Shown here in pieces: positions 55,357 through 64,000 of a stretch of 64,000 nt of DNA; the stretch's first letter is position 1, and the number at the start of each line of letters is the position of its first letter. Source of the stretch: Apibacter adventoris (GTDB taxonomy: Bacteria > Bacteroidota > Bacteroidia > Flavobacteriales > Weeksellaceae); NCBI RefSeq assembly GCF_002964975.1, contig NZ_PSZM01000001.1, positions 124,001 through 188,000 on the forward strand. The letters are read 5' to 3'. The notes under the pieces were generated by a model that saw only the letters and a list, made by a program, of their open reading frames with translations, did not search any database and was not told the DNA's origin. The position numbers and the translations under genes are program-made.

Positions 55357-57168
55357 TTATGAGTTTAAATCTAAATCTCCCATGAAGTCAGTCATTCCTA
55401 AAACCATAAGCTGATATAGCGAATTATTAAAGACTTCCATTTCCTTTTTATTTATTGGATATCCTCCTAACATAAGTGCCTGCACATACATTATATGAAT
55501 GATTGCTTCAAAAATAAAGGAATCTTTAATATGAAAAAGTTTTTGCACTATCTCATTATCTTTATTAAAACATAAGGTAGGCATATTGTCTTCTTCTTTT
55601 TTAATAAAGGTATGGAGGGTAGAAGCAAATGGATTCGCTGATTTGGAAAGATTCTGAATATTTTTATTATTCATAGCCTCATCATTTGCTACATAAATTG
55701 CAGGGGTATCTACCGGATCAAATTCTTTGATTTGTGCTTTACAATAAAATAATTTCAATAAGGTATTTGCTTTTTTTTCAAAATTTTGATATTCTGGCTT
55801 ATAAGTAGTGATAACTTCTCCAAAATTTTCTAATATATCCTGCGGCGTGATTTTCCTAAAATGAATCTGAGGCATTACAATTTTCATTTTCTCGATTAGG
55901 TCTGTTTCAAAACTATAAGCTGTGTTAACAACTGTTTTTCCCTGTGAGCCTGCAATCCTTCGTATTTGTCTAAAATCATCTAATGAAGGTGTATAATAGA
56001 TAATTTCATTATAAGTTCTAAGAGATAAAAAATTCATCATCCCTTTATTGGTTTCAAAAGGAATATAATCAATAAACATTTTTAATAAGTCATTATCCTC
56101 TACAGCTAATGCTTTAATATATAAATGATGAATTTTAATGATTTGACTAAGTGTCTGCGTATCTGCAACTGTAAGGTATTTTAAATAATCTTTAAAACAA
56201 AGTGTAAGTTCTTTTCTGGCTTTTACCATTTGTCCATCGTTCATTAATGCTTCACGTGATGCAGTAGGGCGTAAGGAATTGGTGTTAATTATACAACGTA
56301 CAAATGTTGACCATTCCGGAAGTAATCCCTTGGCATCTTCACATAAAAACATTCTTTTTAAATAAATTTTATTTTGCTTGGTATTTCCTGAAAATTGAAC
56401 TTTATGGGGTATGATATAAGCAATTCCTTGAATATCACCAGTTTTAGAACATAACTTAAATGAGTCTAAAAAATTAGTAGTAAATGTTTTTTTTCCAAAT
56501 TTTAATAATTCTTCTTTTGTACTATCGTTATTTAGCCATACCGGATCTTTATCTACTAATATTTCTTTTCCTTTATTAGATATAAAATTAATCTGTATAG
56601 GCAATGCATCTCCATAGTATAGTACATTTTTCTTTATTTCATCTTCTTTAAAAAGGGTTTTCCATTCTTTTTTTGGAGTAAGGATAACCCGGGTACCTAT
56701 CATTTGCATATTCTCTGTAGGCTCTACTGTATAAGTTCCATCGGCTTTTCCTTTCCAGCATATTCCTTTATTTTTTAGAAGTGAACGAGTTTCTACTATA
56801 ATTTCATTACTAACAACCAGACAGGAAAGCATTCCTATTCCAAATTTACCTATAAAATCTTTTTCATCTATCTCTCTTTTTTTGGAACTTTGCCCTATTA
56901 CGGAAAGAAATTGGTGTACTTCTTCTTCTGAAAGACCTATTCCGTTATCTTCAAATATTAATTGTGGAATTTCTTGTTCTTCTTTTAGGAAAATATTGAT
57001 CTCTCCTTCAATTTCATCTAAATTTTTCCTTGCAGTTACTGCATCAATTCCATTTTGTAAAAGTTCTCTTATAAATACGTTGGGTGCGCTGTAAATATGT
57101 TCTGAAAGTAATTCAATCATTCCTTTCAGGTTTACCTGAAATAAATATTTATTATCTTCTGCTTGCAT
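55357..57168 (-). CDS. Hsp90-family chaperone-like ATPase, short divergent form
   Basis: 603 residues. The GHKL ATPase domain has helix FIRELLQNGIDAVT (Glu35, Asn39), DNGIG (74-78) and the ATP lid GKFGIGMLSC (about 107-116). The middle domain keeps LLPEWSTFVRCIINTNSLRP and the catalytic-loop arginine in SREALM. The C-terminal region is shorter and ends MGDLDLNS without MEEVD. The sequence is clearly more divergent than standard HtpG, so it is probably a second, specialised Hsp90. Gene order is Sel1-repeat protein, this ATPase, then EamA transporter, with 52 and 58 bp gaps. Client proteins are unknown. Confidence 0.9.
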   Translation of the reverse strand: MQAEDNKYLFQVNLKGMIELLSEHIYSAPNVFIRELLQNGIDAVTARKNLDEIEGEINIFLKEEQEIPQLIFEDNGIGLSEEEVHQFLSVIGQSSKKREIDEKDFIGKFGIGMLSCLVVSNEIIVETRSLLKNKGICWKGKADGTYTVEPTENMQMIGTRVILTPKKEWKTLFKEDEIKKNVLYYGDALPIQINFISNKGKEILVDKDPVWLNNDSTKEELLKFGKKTFTTNFLDSFKLCSKTGDIQGIAYIIPHKVQFSGNTKQNKIYLKRMFLCEDAKGLLPEWSTFVRCIINTNSLRPTASREALMNDGQMVKARKELTLCFKDYLKYLTVADTQTLSQIIKIHHLYIKALAVEDNDLLKMFIDYIPFETNKGMMNFLSLRTYNEIIYYTPSLDDFRQIRRIAGSQGKTVVNTAYSFETDLIEKMKIVMPQIHFRKITPQDILENFGEVITTYKPEYQNFEKKANTLLKLFYCKAQIKEFDPVDTPAIYVANDEAMNNKNIQNLSKSANPFASTLHTFIKKEEDNMPTLCFNKDNEIVQKLFHIKDSFIFEAIIHIMYVQALMLGGYPINKKEMEVFNNSLYQLMVLGMTDFMGDLDLNS

Positions 57169-57220
57169 AAACTACTTTTATTATGCTAATATTTTTTTTA
57201 TGAAATTAATATTAAATTCT

Positions 57221-59740
57221 TTATCTTCTTCTTCTTTCTCTTTTTCCTGTTATTTTGCGAGCTTGTTCATGACCATTATCTGATGCTTTCTGGTACCACA
57301 TCATGGCTTTAATTTCATCTTCGGCAACTCCTTTACCCATTAAGTAACAATTTCCTAATTCAAATTGTGCATCTGCATGTTCTGTTTCTGCAACTTTGGT
57401 TAATTGGACAATTCCTTTTTCTAAATCCTGATTAGTTCCTTCTCCTTCCAACAGCATAAGAGCCGTATAATATTCTGCTTGTGTATTACCTTCTTCTGCT
57501 GCTTTTGAAAGCCATCGATAGGCTTCCTCTTGATTTTGTTCTGTACCTATTCCATATTTGTAGGCTGTACCTAACCTGTATTTAGCTGCCGTATATCCTT
57601 CTTCTGCTCCTAAGGTATAATATTTGAAAGCTTCATTAGAATTTTCTTCTGTTCCTATCCCATATTCATAACAAACTCCTAATCCTTCTGATATCACTCC
57701 TTGCTGCTCTGCTGCCAGATAATATTCAAATGCTTTATCATATTCTGGATTTTCCTGTCTTCCATCATTATACAAATAGTAGTCCCCTATAAGCAAAGCG
57801 GCATAGGGATAGCCTCTTTCAAAAGATCTGTGAAGCCAATCTAACGCTTTTTCGAAATCTCTTTCTATCAATCCATAATAGTAATAATAGCCTACTTTAT
57901 ATTGCGCAAAGGAATATCCTTGTTCTGCCGCCTTCATCATATATTCCATCACTTTTTGTGCATCAAATTCTAGCCCCCCATATTCTGTTTCATAAGCTAA
58001 GGCTAATTCTATAAAGGCATCTCCGTAATTATACTCTATAGCTTTTTTATAATTTTCTATAGCCAATTCCGGATTTTCAGGAACTCCTATTGCATATTTA
58101 TAGGATCTTCCAACATTGTAAATTCCTTCAATATTGCCACCTTCTGCAGCTTTTTGATACGCCTGAAATGCATTGGAATCATTTTTTTCTCCTACTAACC
58201 CATCTTCTTCATAATAGCCTATTTTATTATAAGCATATACATATCCGTTTTCTGCAGCTGTTTTAAATAAGTCATAGGCTTTCTGATAATCTTTTTCAAC
58301 TCCAAATCCATCTTCATAACAAAAGGCTAATTCAACTTTAGCATATTCTGAACCTTTTTCTATCGCTTGATTAAAATATTCTATAGCTTTTTCCGGATTT
58401 GCTTCTTCTGCTTTTGTTATACCTATTCTATAATAATGCCCCACCAATTCAATACCATAAATATGACCTCTCTCTGCTGATAATTGATATAGTTCAAAAG
58501 CTTTGTAATAATCAGGATTTTTTCCGATATCTCCTCTTTCATACATAAGCCCTAAGCGATAAGGCGCATAGGAATCTCCTAATTCTATGGCTTTTTCTAA
58601 TAATTTTTGAGCTCCTTCTATATCAGGCACTTCTTGATTTAACAGTAAATGTGATTTTTCTGTCATCGCTCGGGTACTTTCTTCTTTCACTGCCCAATCT
58701 AAATAAATCTGTCCCTTTTCCAGATCTTTTACAGAATCTTCATACAAGTATATCAGAGCTAATTCAACTAAGGAATCTTCAAAATAATATAGCTTAGCTT
58801 TTTCATGCCATTCTATTGATTTTTCTATTGATTTATTTCCATCCTGAGTGTAGTAATAATAACGACCTAACCAATTGGCTGCATAAATTACTCCATAGTC
58901 ATAGGCTTCTTCTAATAATTTAATTCCTTCTGTTTTATCGTAACCGGAAACTCTATCATTTAATATGTTTATCCCTAAAATATAACAACAGAAAGGGTTA
59001 TTATATTTTATTCCCTCTATTAAAGCTTCTTTTGCTTTTTCAATATTTTCTTCTTTGTATAAATAAAATTCTCCTAATAAATGATAGGACTTTTCTGATT
59101 CTTCTTTTCTTGATTTATTATATTCTTCTATAGCCTCAAGAATTTTATTATTATCGGTTTCTGTATAATAAATTACATTCAAAAGATAATTATCTGCATT
59201 GTGATACCCTAACTCTTTAGATTTTTCAATCCATTTCTTCCCCTCTATTTTATTTTCTTCTTCCCCCCTCATTGCAAAGTATAAATTATAACCATATATT
59301 GCCATGCAAGCAGGATCTTCTAACTCTATACCCGTTAAGAGATATTCTCTTTCTTTTTCTCTATTCCTATAAGGCCTTCGGGCTGTTTCTAGTATATAAT
59401 CTCTTTCAGCATAAGCTCTTGGAAAGTTATTTTCTATAAACTTATCATTTATTTCTTCATTTTTTTTGAACCAAAATTTATAATCTGTTTCATCTAAGCC
59501 TGAAGAAAAATAAAGATTACTGTTTTTTTTATATAATTGAGTGTATAATTTTTTTATTTCTTCGGTAACTTTATCTTCAGCAAGTGCTAAATCACACAAA
59601 ACCAAACCCTTTAACCATTCATCTTTATTTAAAAAATCTTTTTGTTCTAGTAATTTTTGCGTTTCTTCTTCAATAGATTGATTACTTAATTGACTAAATA
59701 ATTCTTGATAACGAACTTCTAAAATAATTGGTAGTGTCAT
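57221..59740 (-). CDS. Sel1-like repeat protein
   Basis: 839 residues, no signal peptide. After about 130 residues of helical N-terminus, about 18 Sel1-like (TPR-related) repeats of 36-40 residues run to the C-terminus. Typical units contain A.YRLG..Y..G ... A..W...AAE.G: ADAQFELGNCYLMGKGVAED, AYRWLSKAAEEGNTQAEYYT, ALLIGDYYLYNDGRQENPEY. The last 10 residues are basic (GKRERRRR). Such arrays form superhelical scaffolds for protein-protein contacts. Placed directly before an Hsp90-like gene, it may act as a co-chaperone or client adaptor, as TPR proteins do for eukaryotic Hsp90. That is inference. Confidence 0.88.
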   Translation of the reverse strand: MTLPIILEVRYQELFSQLSNQSIEEETQKLLEQKDFLNKDEWLKGLVLCDLALAEDKVTEEIKKLYTQLYKKNSNLYFSSGLDETDYKFWFKKNEEINDKFIENNFPRAYAERDYILETARRPYRNREKEREYLLTGIELEDPACMAIYGYNLYFAMRGEEENKIEGKKWIEKSKELGYHNADNYLLNVIYYTETDNNKILEAIEEYNKSRKEESEKSYHLLGEFYLYKEENIEKAKEALIEGIKYNNPFCCYILGINILNDRVSGYDKTEGIKLLEEAYDYGVIYAANWLGRYYYYTQDGNKSIEKSIEWHEKAKLYYFEDSLVELALIYLYEDSVKDLEKGQIYLDWAVKEESTRAMTEKSHLLLNQEVPDIEGAQKLLEKAIELGDSYAPYRLGLMYERGDIGKNPDYYKAFELYQLSAERGHIYGIELVGHYYRIGITKAEEANPEKAIEYFNQAIEKGSEYAKVELAFCYEDGFGVEKDYQKAYDLFKTAAENGYVYAYNKIGYYEEDGLVGEKNDSNAFQAYQKAAEGGNIEGIYNVGRSYKYAIGVPENPELAIENYKKAIEYNYGDAFIELALAYETEYGGLEFDAQKVMEYMMKAAEQGYSFAQYKVGYYYYYGLIERDFEKALDWLHRSFERGYPYAALLIGDYYLYNDGRQENPEYDKAFEYYLAAEQQGVISEGLGVCYEYGIGTEENSNEAFKYYTLGAEEGYTAAKYRLGTAYKYGIGTEQNQEEAYRWLSKAAEEGNTQAEYYTALMLLEGEGTNQDLEKGIVQLTKVAETEHADAQFELGNCYLMGKGVAEDEIKAMMWYQKASDNGHEQARKITGKRERRRR

Positions 59741-59910
59741 TTTGTCTATTTATTTTTAAGTTCTAAAATTATAAAATTTATATAGAAATCACCTTTATAT
59801 TTTACAAATATTTAAAGCCTATATGCCTGGTGTATTTTCTCATTATTAAACAATATCATTTTTCTTTTTACTTATTTTCATATTTTATACTTTTTTATTT
59901 TATTTTTATA

Positions 59911-59918
59911 TACATTTG
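59911..59918 (+). promoter_or_regulatory. Probable -7 element of the AsmA-like gene
   Basis: TACATTTG, 20 bp before the ATG at 59938. No TTG at 19 bp. Confidence 0.4.
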
Positions 59919-59937
59919 ATTAAAAGAATCCAATTGT

Positions 59938-62730
59938 ATGAAGTGGAAAAAAATTTCTTTTTGGATAGTCTTATTGCTTTTTTTAGGAGGTATTTTAGAT
60001 TTGGGACTAGGAAAATGGATAAATAACAGTCTTCCTGCTTTCATTAATGAAAAAAACGATACACCTTATAATTTCAATTATTCAGGAGTTTCTTATTCTT
60101 TATTGAAAAGAAAAATGGTTATAGAAGGGATTAGTATTTTTCCAAAAATTAAAAATATTGGAATATATAATATTAAAATAAAAAAAATAACCATCCATGG
60201 AGTTCATTTTTTCACTTTTTTTTCTAAAAAAGATTTAATTGCTGATTTAATTGAAATTGATAGCCCTGATATTATTATTAATCAAAAGAAAAACGATAAA
60301 ATCAAGAAAAAAAAGATTAAAACTTATGATATAAGTAAATCTATACAAATTAATAATTTTATTTTAAAGGATGGTAAACTGCAATTATTTATTTCTGAAA
60401 ACCATAAAAAAATTGTCTCTTTAAATAACCTAAACATCAATTTATCAGGAGTTATATGGGATATTGCAAATACGGAAAAAAGAATTCCTATTACTTTTAA
60501 AAATGAAAAACTAAGTGTTGATAATATTTTTTATCAACTTAATGATCTACATTATTTAAAGTTGGCAAAAATTAAAACTGATAATGGAAATATTGAGGCT
60601 GAAAAGATTGAAATCAAATCCGATATTACCCCTGAACAATTTAAACAAAATAATTATTTACAGAAAAGTCTTATAAACATTCAAGTTCCTGCTGCTGAAA
60701 TAAAAAAATTAAATTGGGGATATGATTCTTTAGGCATTTTTTATGTTACTTCTTCTAAAATAGAGGTTGATTCTACTCAGATATTAATTAGTTCTAAAAA
60801 TAAAATTTCTAAAAATAAAATTACAACTTCTTATATTGATCGCATTATCCCTTTCAACTTACGTATAGATACTATACAAATTCTAAAATCCAAAGTTAAT
60901 ATAGAGAATAGTCTGGCAAGTGATAATATTAATATTTTAATGAAAAATATTAATAATAAACTGAATGATAAAATTACAATTAATGAGCTTAAGTTATCAA
61001 ATACCAATATTAAATTATATTCACCTACACATAAAATTTCTTCTAAATCACAATCTAGGTTTACTTATTATTTTGATGATATTTTAAATATTAAAAAATT
61101 TTCTATCGAAAATGCAAATATTAAATACTATAACATTAATAAAATTAATGTTTTAAAAATGGACAATATCAATTATACAATGAACGATATTGTGATTAAT
61201 ACGTTAATAACCAATACTTCTAAAAAATTACCATTTACTTATAGTAATTACAAATTACAAGCAAATAATATATTTTATTCGACCCTTAAAAATTATACAT
61301 TTCATTTAGATAAGATGATGTTAGCTAATGATGCTTTTATTGCTCATAGTTTAAAAATAATTCCTAAAATATCGCGGATATCTTTTACTAAACAAAAATT
61401 ATCTAAATATTTGTTTAAAGCTGACATTAAAACTATAAGTATTCCTAAAATTAATTGGAATACTGATAATAATGATTTTTTTATTCAAGCACCGACTATT
61501 ATTATTGATAATATGTATGCTATTCTTATTCATAATAAGAATTCTAAATCAATAAGCAAAAAATTACAATTGAACAATTCTGATTTAGGCCTTAATTTAC
61601 ATATTAATGCCTTTGTTATAAAAAATTCAAATATAGTTCAATATGATGCTTTAAAAAAAACACTTTTATTTTCTTCAAAAAATATTAATGTTACAGTAAA
61701 TGATATTATTTTTAATAATAATTCTGAAAATATTACGCTATCAATTCCTTTTTCTTTTTCAAGATTTCATTTAACTGCTAATTCTATTTATTATAATTTA
61801 GGCTATCATTCTTTGTATATAGGATATATAGATTTTAAAAATAATTCGATTAATCTTTCTAATTTGAAAATGTTTCCTATAAATAGCCAAATAATATTCA
61901 TGAAAAAAAAAGGAATAGATGCGTATACTATTAGTCTAAACAAAATGGATATACCTAATCTTGATTTAGGTTTACCAAATAATGAAATTAAATTTACTGC
62001 GCCTTTAATTACTTTTTATAGATTATATACAACCATCCATCAATATGATATACCAAAAGATGAATATATAGCAGTATATAAACCTTTATTTAATAAAAAA
62101 CTTCATGATTTGAAATTTAAACTTTTTTTGGGACAAATCAACTTAATAAAATCCTATCTTTCTTATGAGGAAGAGTCTTTGGACAAAGGTACAGGAAAAA
62201 TATTTTTTTCTGATATAAATGCTACTATTAAAAATGTTTCCAGCGGATACAAGGTTAATTCCCTTCCTGATGTAAGTGTTGACTTTAAAAGTAAATTTAT
62301 GGATTCAGCTCAGCTATCCGCATTATGGAAATTTAATGTAATGAATACTCAAGGAAATTTCTCTGTTTTGGGAACAATCAAGCATCTACCTGCACAAAAA
62401 TTAAATATGTTTATAAAACCCTATTTGCACGTTTCTGCGGATGGAATTATTGATCAGACCTTATTTAACTTTAAAGGGAATGAAAATACAGGAAATGGCT
62501 CTTTTGGCATGGAGTACAAAGACCTTAAAATTTCTATATATAAAAACAACGGAAAGGAAGAAAAGAAATTATTATCCTCTCTTGCCAATCTTGCTGTGAA
62601 GGATAACAATGGTGATTCTTTAAAAATATATACAATTAAAGAACTAACAAGGTCTAAAGATAAATCTTTTTTTAATTTTTTATGGAAAATGACACTTAGT
62701 GGTCTTAAAGAAGCTTTATTTATATTTTAA
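59938..62730 (+). CDS. AsmA/DUF748-like envelope protein
   Basis: 930 residues. One N-terminal membrane anchor (about 6-23, ISFWIVLLLFLGGILDLGLG) is followed by a long repetitive beta-strand region. Short repeats such as IEIDSPDIIINQK, LQLFISENHKKIVSLNNLNI and INIQVPAAEIKKLNW recur with strand spacing typical of AsmA-like or DUF748 bridge proteins, thought to carry lipids between membranes. Late stretches (INATIKNVSSGYKVNSLPDV; GNFSVLGTIKHLPAQKLN; FIKPYLHVSADGII) match the DUF748 end. Asn/Lys/Ile composition is very high, as elsewhere in this genome. Single gene. Confidence 0.7.
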   Translation: MKWKKISFWIVLLLFLGGILDLGLGKWINNSLPAFINEKNDTPYNFNYSGVSYSLLKRKMVIEGISIFPKIKNIGIYNIKIKKITIHGVHFFTFFSKKDLIADLIEIDSPDIIINQKKNDKIKKKKIKTYDISKSIQINNFILKDGKLQLFISENHKKIVSLNNLNINLSGVIWDIANTEKRIPITFKNEKLSVDNIFYQLNDLHYLKLAKIKTDNGNIEAEKIEIKSDITPEQFKQNNYLQKSLINIQVPAAEIKKLNWGYDSLGIFYVTSSKIEVDSTQILISSKNKISKNKITTSYIDRIIPFNLRIDTIQILKSKVNIENSLASDNINILMKNINNKLNDKITINELKLSNTNIKLYSPTHKISSKSQSRFTYYFDDILNIKKFSIENANIKYYNINKINVLKMDNINYTMNDIVINTLITNTSKKLPFTYSNYKLQANNIFYSTLKNYTFHLDKMMLANDAFIAHSLKIIPKISRISFTKQKLSKYLFKADIKTISIPKINWNTDNNDFFIQAPTIIIDNMYAILIHNKNSKSISKKLQLNNSDLGLNLHINAFVIKNSNIVQYDALKKTLLFSSKNINVTVNDIIFNNNSENITLSIPFSFSRFHLTANSIYYNLGYHSLYIGYIDFKNNSINLSNLKMFPINSQIIFMKKKGIDAYTISLNKMDIPNLDLGLPNNEIKFTAPLITFYRLYTTIHQYDIPKDEYIAVYKPLFNKKLHDLKFKLFLGQINLIKSYLSYEEESLDKGTGKIFFSDINATIKNVSSGYKVNSLPDVSVDFKSKFMDSAQLSALWKFNVMNTQGNFSVLGTIKHLPAQKLNMFIKPYLHVSADGIIDQTLFNFKGNENTGNGSFGMEYKDLKISIYKNNGKEEKKLLSSLANLAVKDNNGDSLKIYTIKELTRSKDKSFFNFLWKMTLSGLKEALFIF

Positions 62731-63182
62731 ATCTCTCTTATTTTAAATATATTTTTAGAATACTGAAGAAAAATAATATATGATATGAAAATTTATAATT
62801 TACTCAATAACATATATTTATAAATAAACCAACAAATTAAACACCTATTTTTTTTACTATTTTAAGAAATCTAATATATAAATAAATTATTTAATCAGTT
62901 ATTTATATTCATTAAATAAAAAATAAATATTCTTTTTTTTCGTTATTCAATATTCAGAATCTTACTTTTGAGATTAAAAAATAAAACATAATTACATGAA
63001 AAAAAAGAATCTTCTTCAACTTTTATAATAACCTTAAAGAATTTATTAATTTTAGGTATCCTAAGCTTATCATGATTTTGGAAACCAAAATAAAACTTAA
63101 AAAAATAGTTTATTTATTTTAATGCGCCTTTTACTACAAAAAATTAAATCAACTCTATATAAAATATATAAATCTAATGACT
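62731..63182 (+). other. AT-rich intergenic region with a promoter element and decayed leader
   Basis: 452 bp. TACTTTTG at 62963-62970 is a good -7 element. It is followed at 62996 by an ATG that gives MKKKNLLQLL and a stop. One added T in the TTTT run would extend it as LFIITLKNLLILGILSLS, like a signal peptide, so a small secreted or lipoprotein gene may have decayed here. Alternatively the promoter serves the next gene with a 200-nt leader. The first 230 bp hold nothing I can support. Confidence 0.4.
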
Positions 63183-64000
63183 ATGAAAAAATCATTATTA
63201 TTTACTTTTTTTATGATTACAATGAGCTTCATCCAAGCTCAAATACAAGACTTAGCTAGTTTAGCTGTTGGAGAAATTATAGGAAGCAATATCTTATATG
63301 ATTCTCAAGATCAAGTTTATGGATACATTTACTTTTTCAACCAAGGAGAAGTAGATAAAGATAACATTCAAATGGAATATGTAATTTTAGATAAAAATTT
63401 AAATAAGGTATCTAATAATACATTTATAAGAAAAAAATATCATAGATTATTATCTCAAAATTATATTTCTTGCTCTCTCATAAACAATAATGAATTATTA
63501 TTAAAATTCGAACTTAACTATAAGACATTAACATTTGAATCTTATTGTATTATATATATAAAAGAAAAAACTATATCGCCAGATTATTGGTATAAAAATG
63601 GAGATATTATAGAAATATCCAAAAATAAAACTGAATTTAATAAACAGTTAAAAAAAGTTAAATATAAAGGATCAATTTATGTAGATAGAAAGCATAATGC
63701 CATTTGTATTATAGAAAGACAGGAAACCAAAAAGCATTTAAATAAATTTATACGTTACTATAATACGAAAAATGAATTATTATGGAGCTATGAATATAAT
63801 CCTGTGCAAAAAATCAATATTTTTAATACTGTGGCTATTGAAAATATTTCTCAAAATAATATATACCTTTTAGAATGCAATTATAATATATATCCTTTAG
63901 AATATAAAATTATCGCATTAGACCCTACAAATGGAAAAAAGAAATATGAATATATATTTGAAAATACAAGAAGTAAATATAATCATACTTTAATTTCTAA
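63183..64000 (+). CDS. Hypothetical secreted protein (partial, 3' end outside window)
   Basis: The frame from ATG 63183 is open to the edge (272 codons). The start MKKSLLFTFFMITMSFIQAQ is a signal peptide with AQ cleavage site; another ATG 6 bp upstream (63177) is in frame but less likely. The mature part is rich in Tyr, Asn, Ile and Lys. Repeated phrases such as YGYIYFFNQGEVDKDNIQME and LLWSYEYNPVQKINIFNTVA, with a late ALDPTNGKKKYEY, suggest a beta-propeller-like or PQQ-like repeat fold. I do not recognise a family. Confidence 0.7.
   Translation, partial: MKKSLLFTFFMITMSFIQAQIQDLASLAVGEIIGSNILYDSQDQVYGYIYFFNQGEVDKDNIQMEYVILDKNLNKVSNNTFIRKKYHRLLSQNYISCSLINNNELLLKFELNYKTLTFESYCIIYIKEKTISPDYWYKNGDIIEISKNKTEFNKQLKKVKYKGSIYVDRKHNAICIIERQETKKHLNKFIRYYNTKNELLWSYEYNPVQKINIFNTVAIENISQNNIYLLECNYNIYPLEYKIIALDPTNGKKKYEYIFENTRSKYNHTLIS

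Overview
The window is a chromosomal segment of a very AT-rich member of the Bacteroidota, most likely order Flavobacteriales. The evidence is a complete flavobacterial-style ribosomal superoperon, a gliding-motility/type IX secretion C-terminal domain, DUF4254/DUF4292/DUF3078 proteins known mainly from this phylum, and repeated promoter motifs of the Bacteroidota form TAnnTTTG, twice with a TTTG box exactly 19 nt upstream. The small, AT-rich, partly decaying gene set would suit a host-associated Weeksellaceae such as Apibacter, but that is inference.

Layout. 1-5.6 kb: the start of mreB (runs off the left edge), sppA, folK, an OmpA-family porin and an aldo/keto-reductase-like protein that has lost most catalytic residues. 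5.6-19.1 kb (minus strand): one uninterrupted run from rplC to rplQ, holding the S10, spc and alpha clusters with secY, infA and rpoA. It includes three short genes, rpmJ, rpmD and rpmC. rpsJ is not in front of rplC. 19.4-29.4 kb: a lipoprotein, a prolyl oligopeptidase, a PfkB kinase, a DUF3078 protein, DUF4254, tatA, and the envelope run dut - sugar nucleotidyltransferase - DUF4292 lipoprotein - EnvC-like M23 protein. 29.6-35.0 kb (plus): a HerA/DUF853 ATPase, a DnaQ exonuclease with a decayed GIY-YIG domain, class I aldolase and ferrochelatase. 35-41.2 kb: a large repeat-bearing secreted protein, an LpxL-like acyltransferase overlapping a GT2 glycosyltransferase, lysA and tRNA-Ser(UGA). 41.2-50.3 kb: a sparse region with metabolic genes (nitroreductase, aldose epimerase, esterase, flippase, succinate-semialdehyde dehydrogenase), long gene-free AT-rich stretches, three broken genes and a strong small-RNA candidate. 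50.5-59.7 kb: a pair of paralogous TPR-like proteins with conserved cysteines, an HTTM membrane protein, and a run of a Sel1-repeat protein, a short Hsp90-family ATPase and an EamA transporter. 59.9-64 kb: an AsmA/DUF748-like giant membrane protein and a secreted protein cut by the right edge.

Most genes are housekeeping: translation, protein export (SecY, TatA), envelope building (MreB, dUTPase-nucleotidyltransferase-EnvC run, LpxL, flippase), lysine and haem synthesis. The least explained parts are the Sel1/Hsp90/TPR neighbourhood at 50.5-59.7 kb and the small RNA at about 44.42-44.55 kb. Single-base losses in poly-A tracts break two otherwise intact genes (a YciI protein and an outer-membrane barrel). 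These are either real decay or assembly errors.
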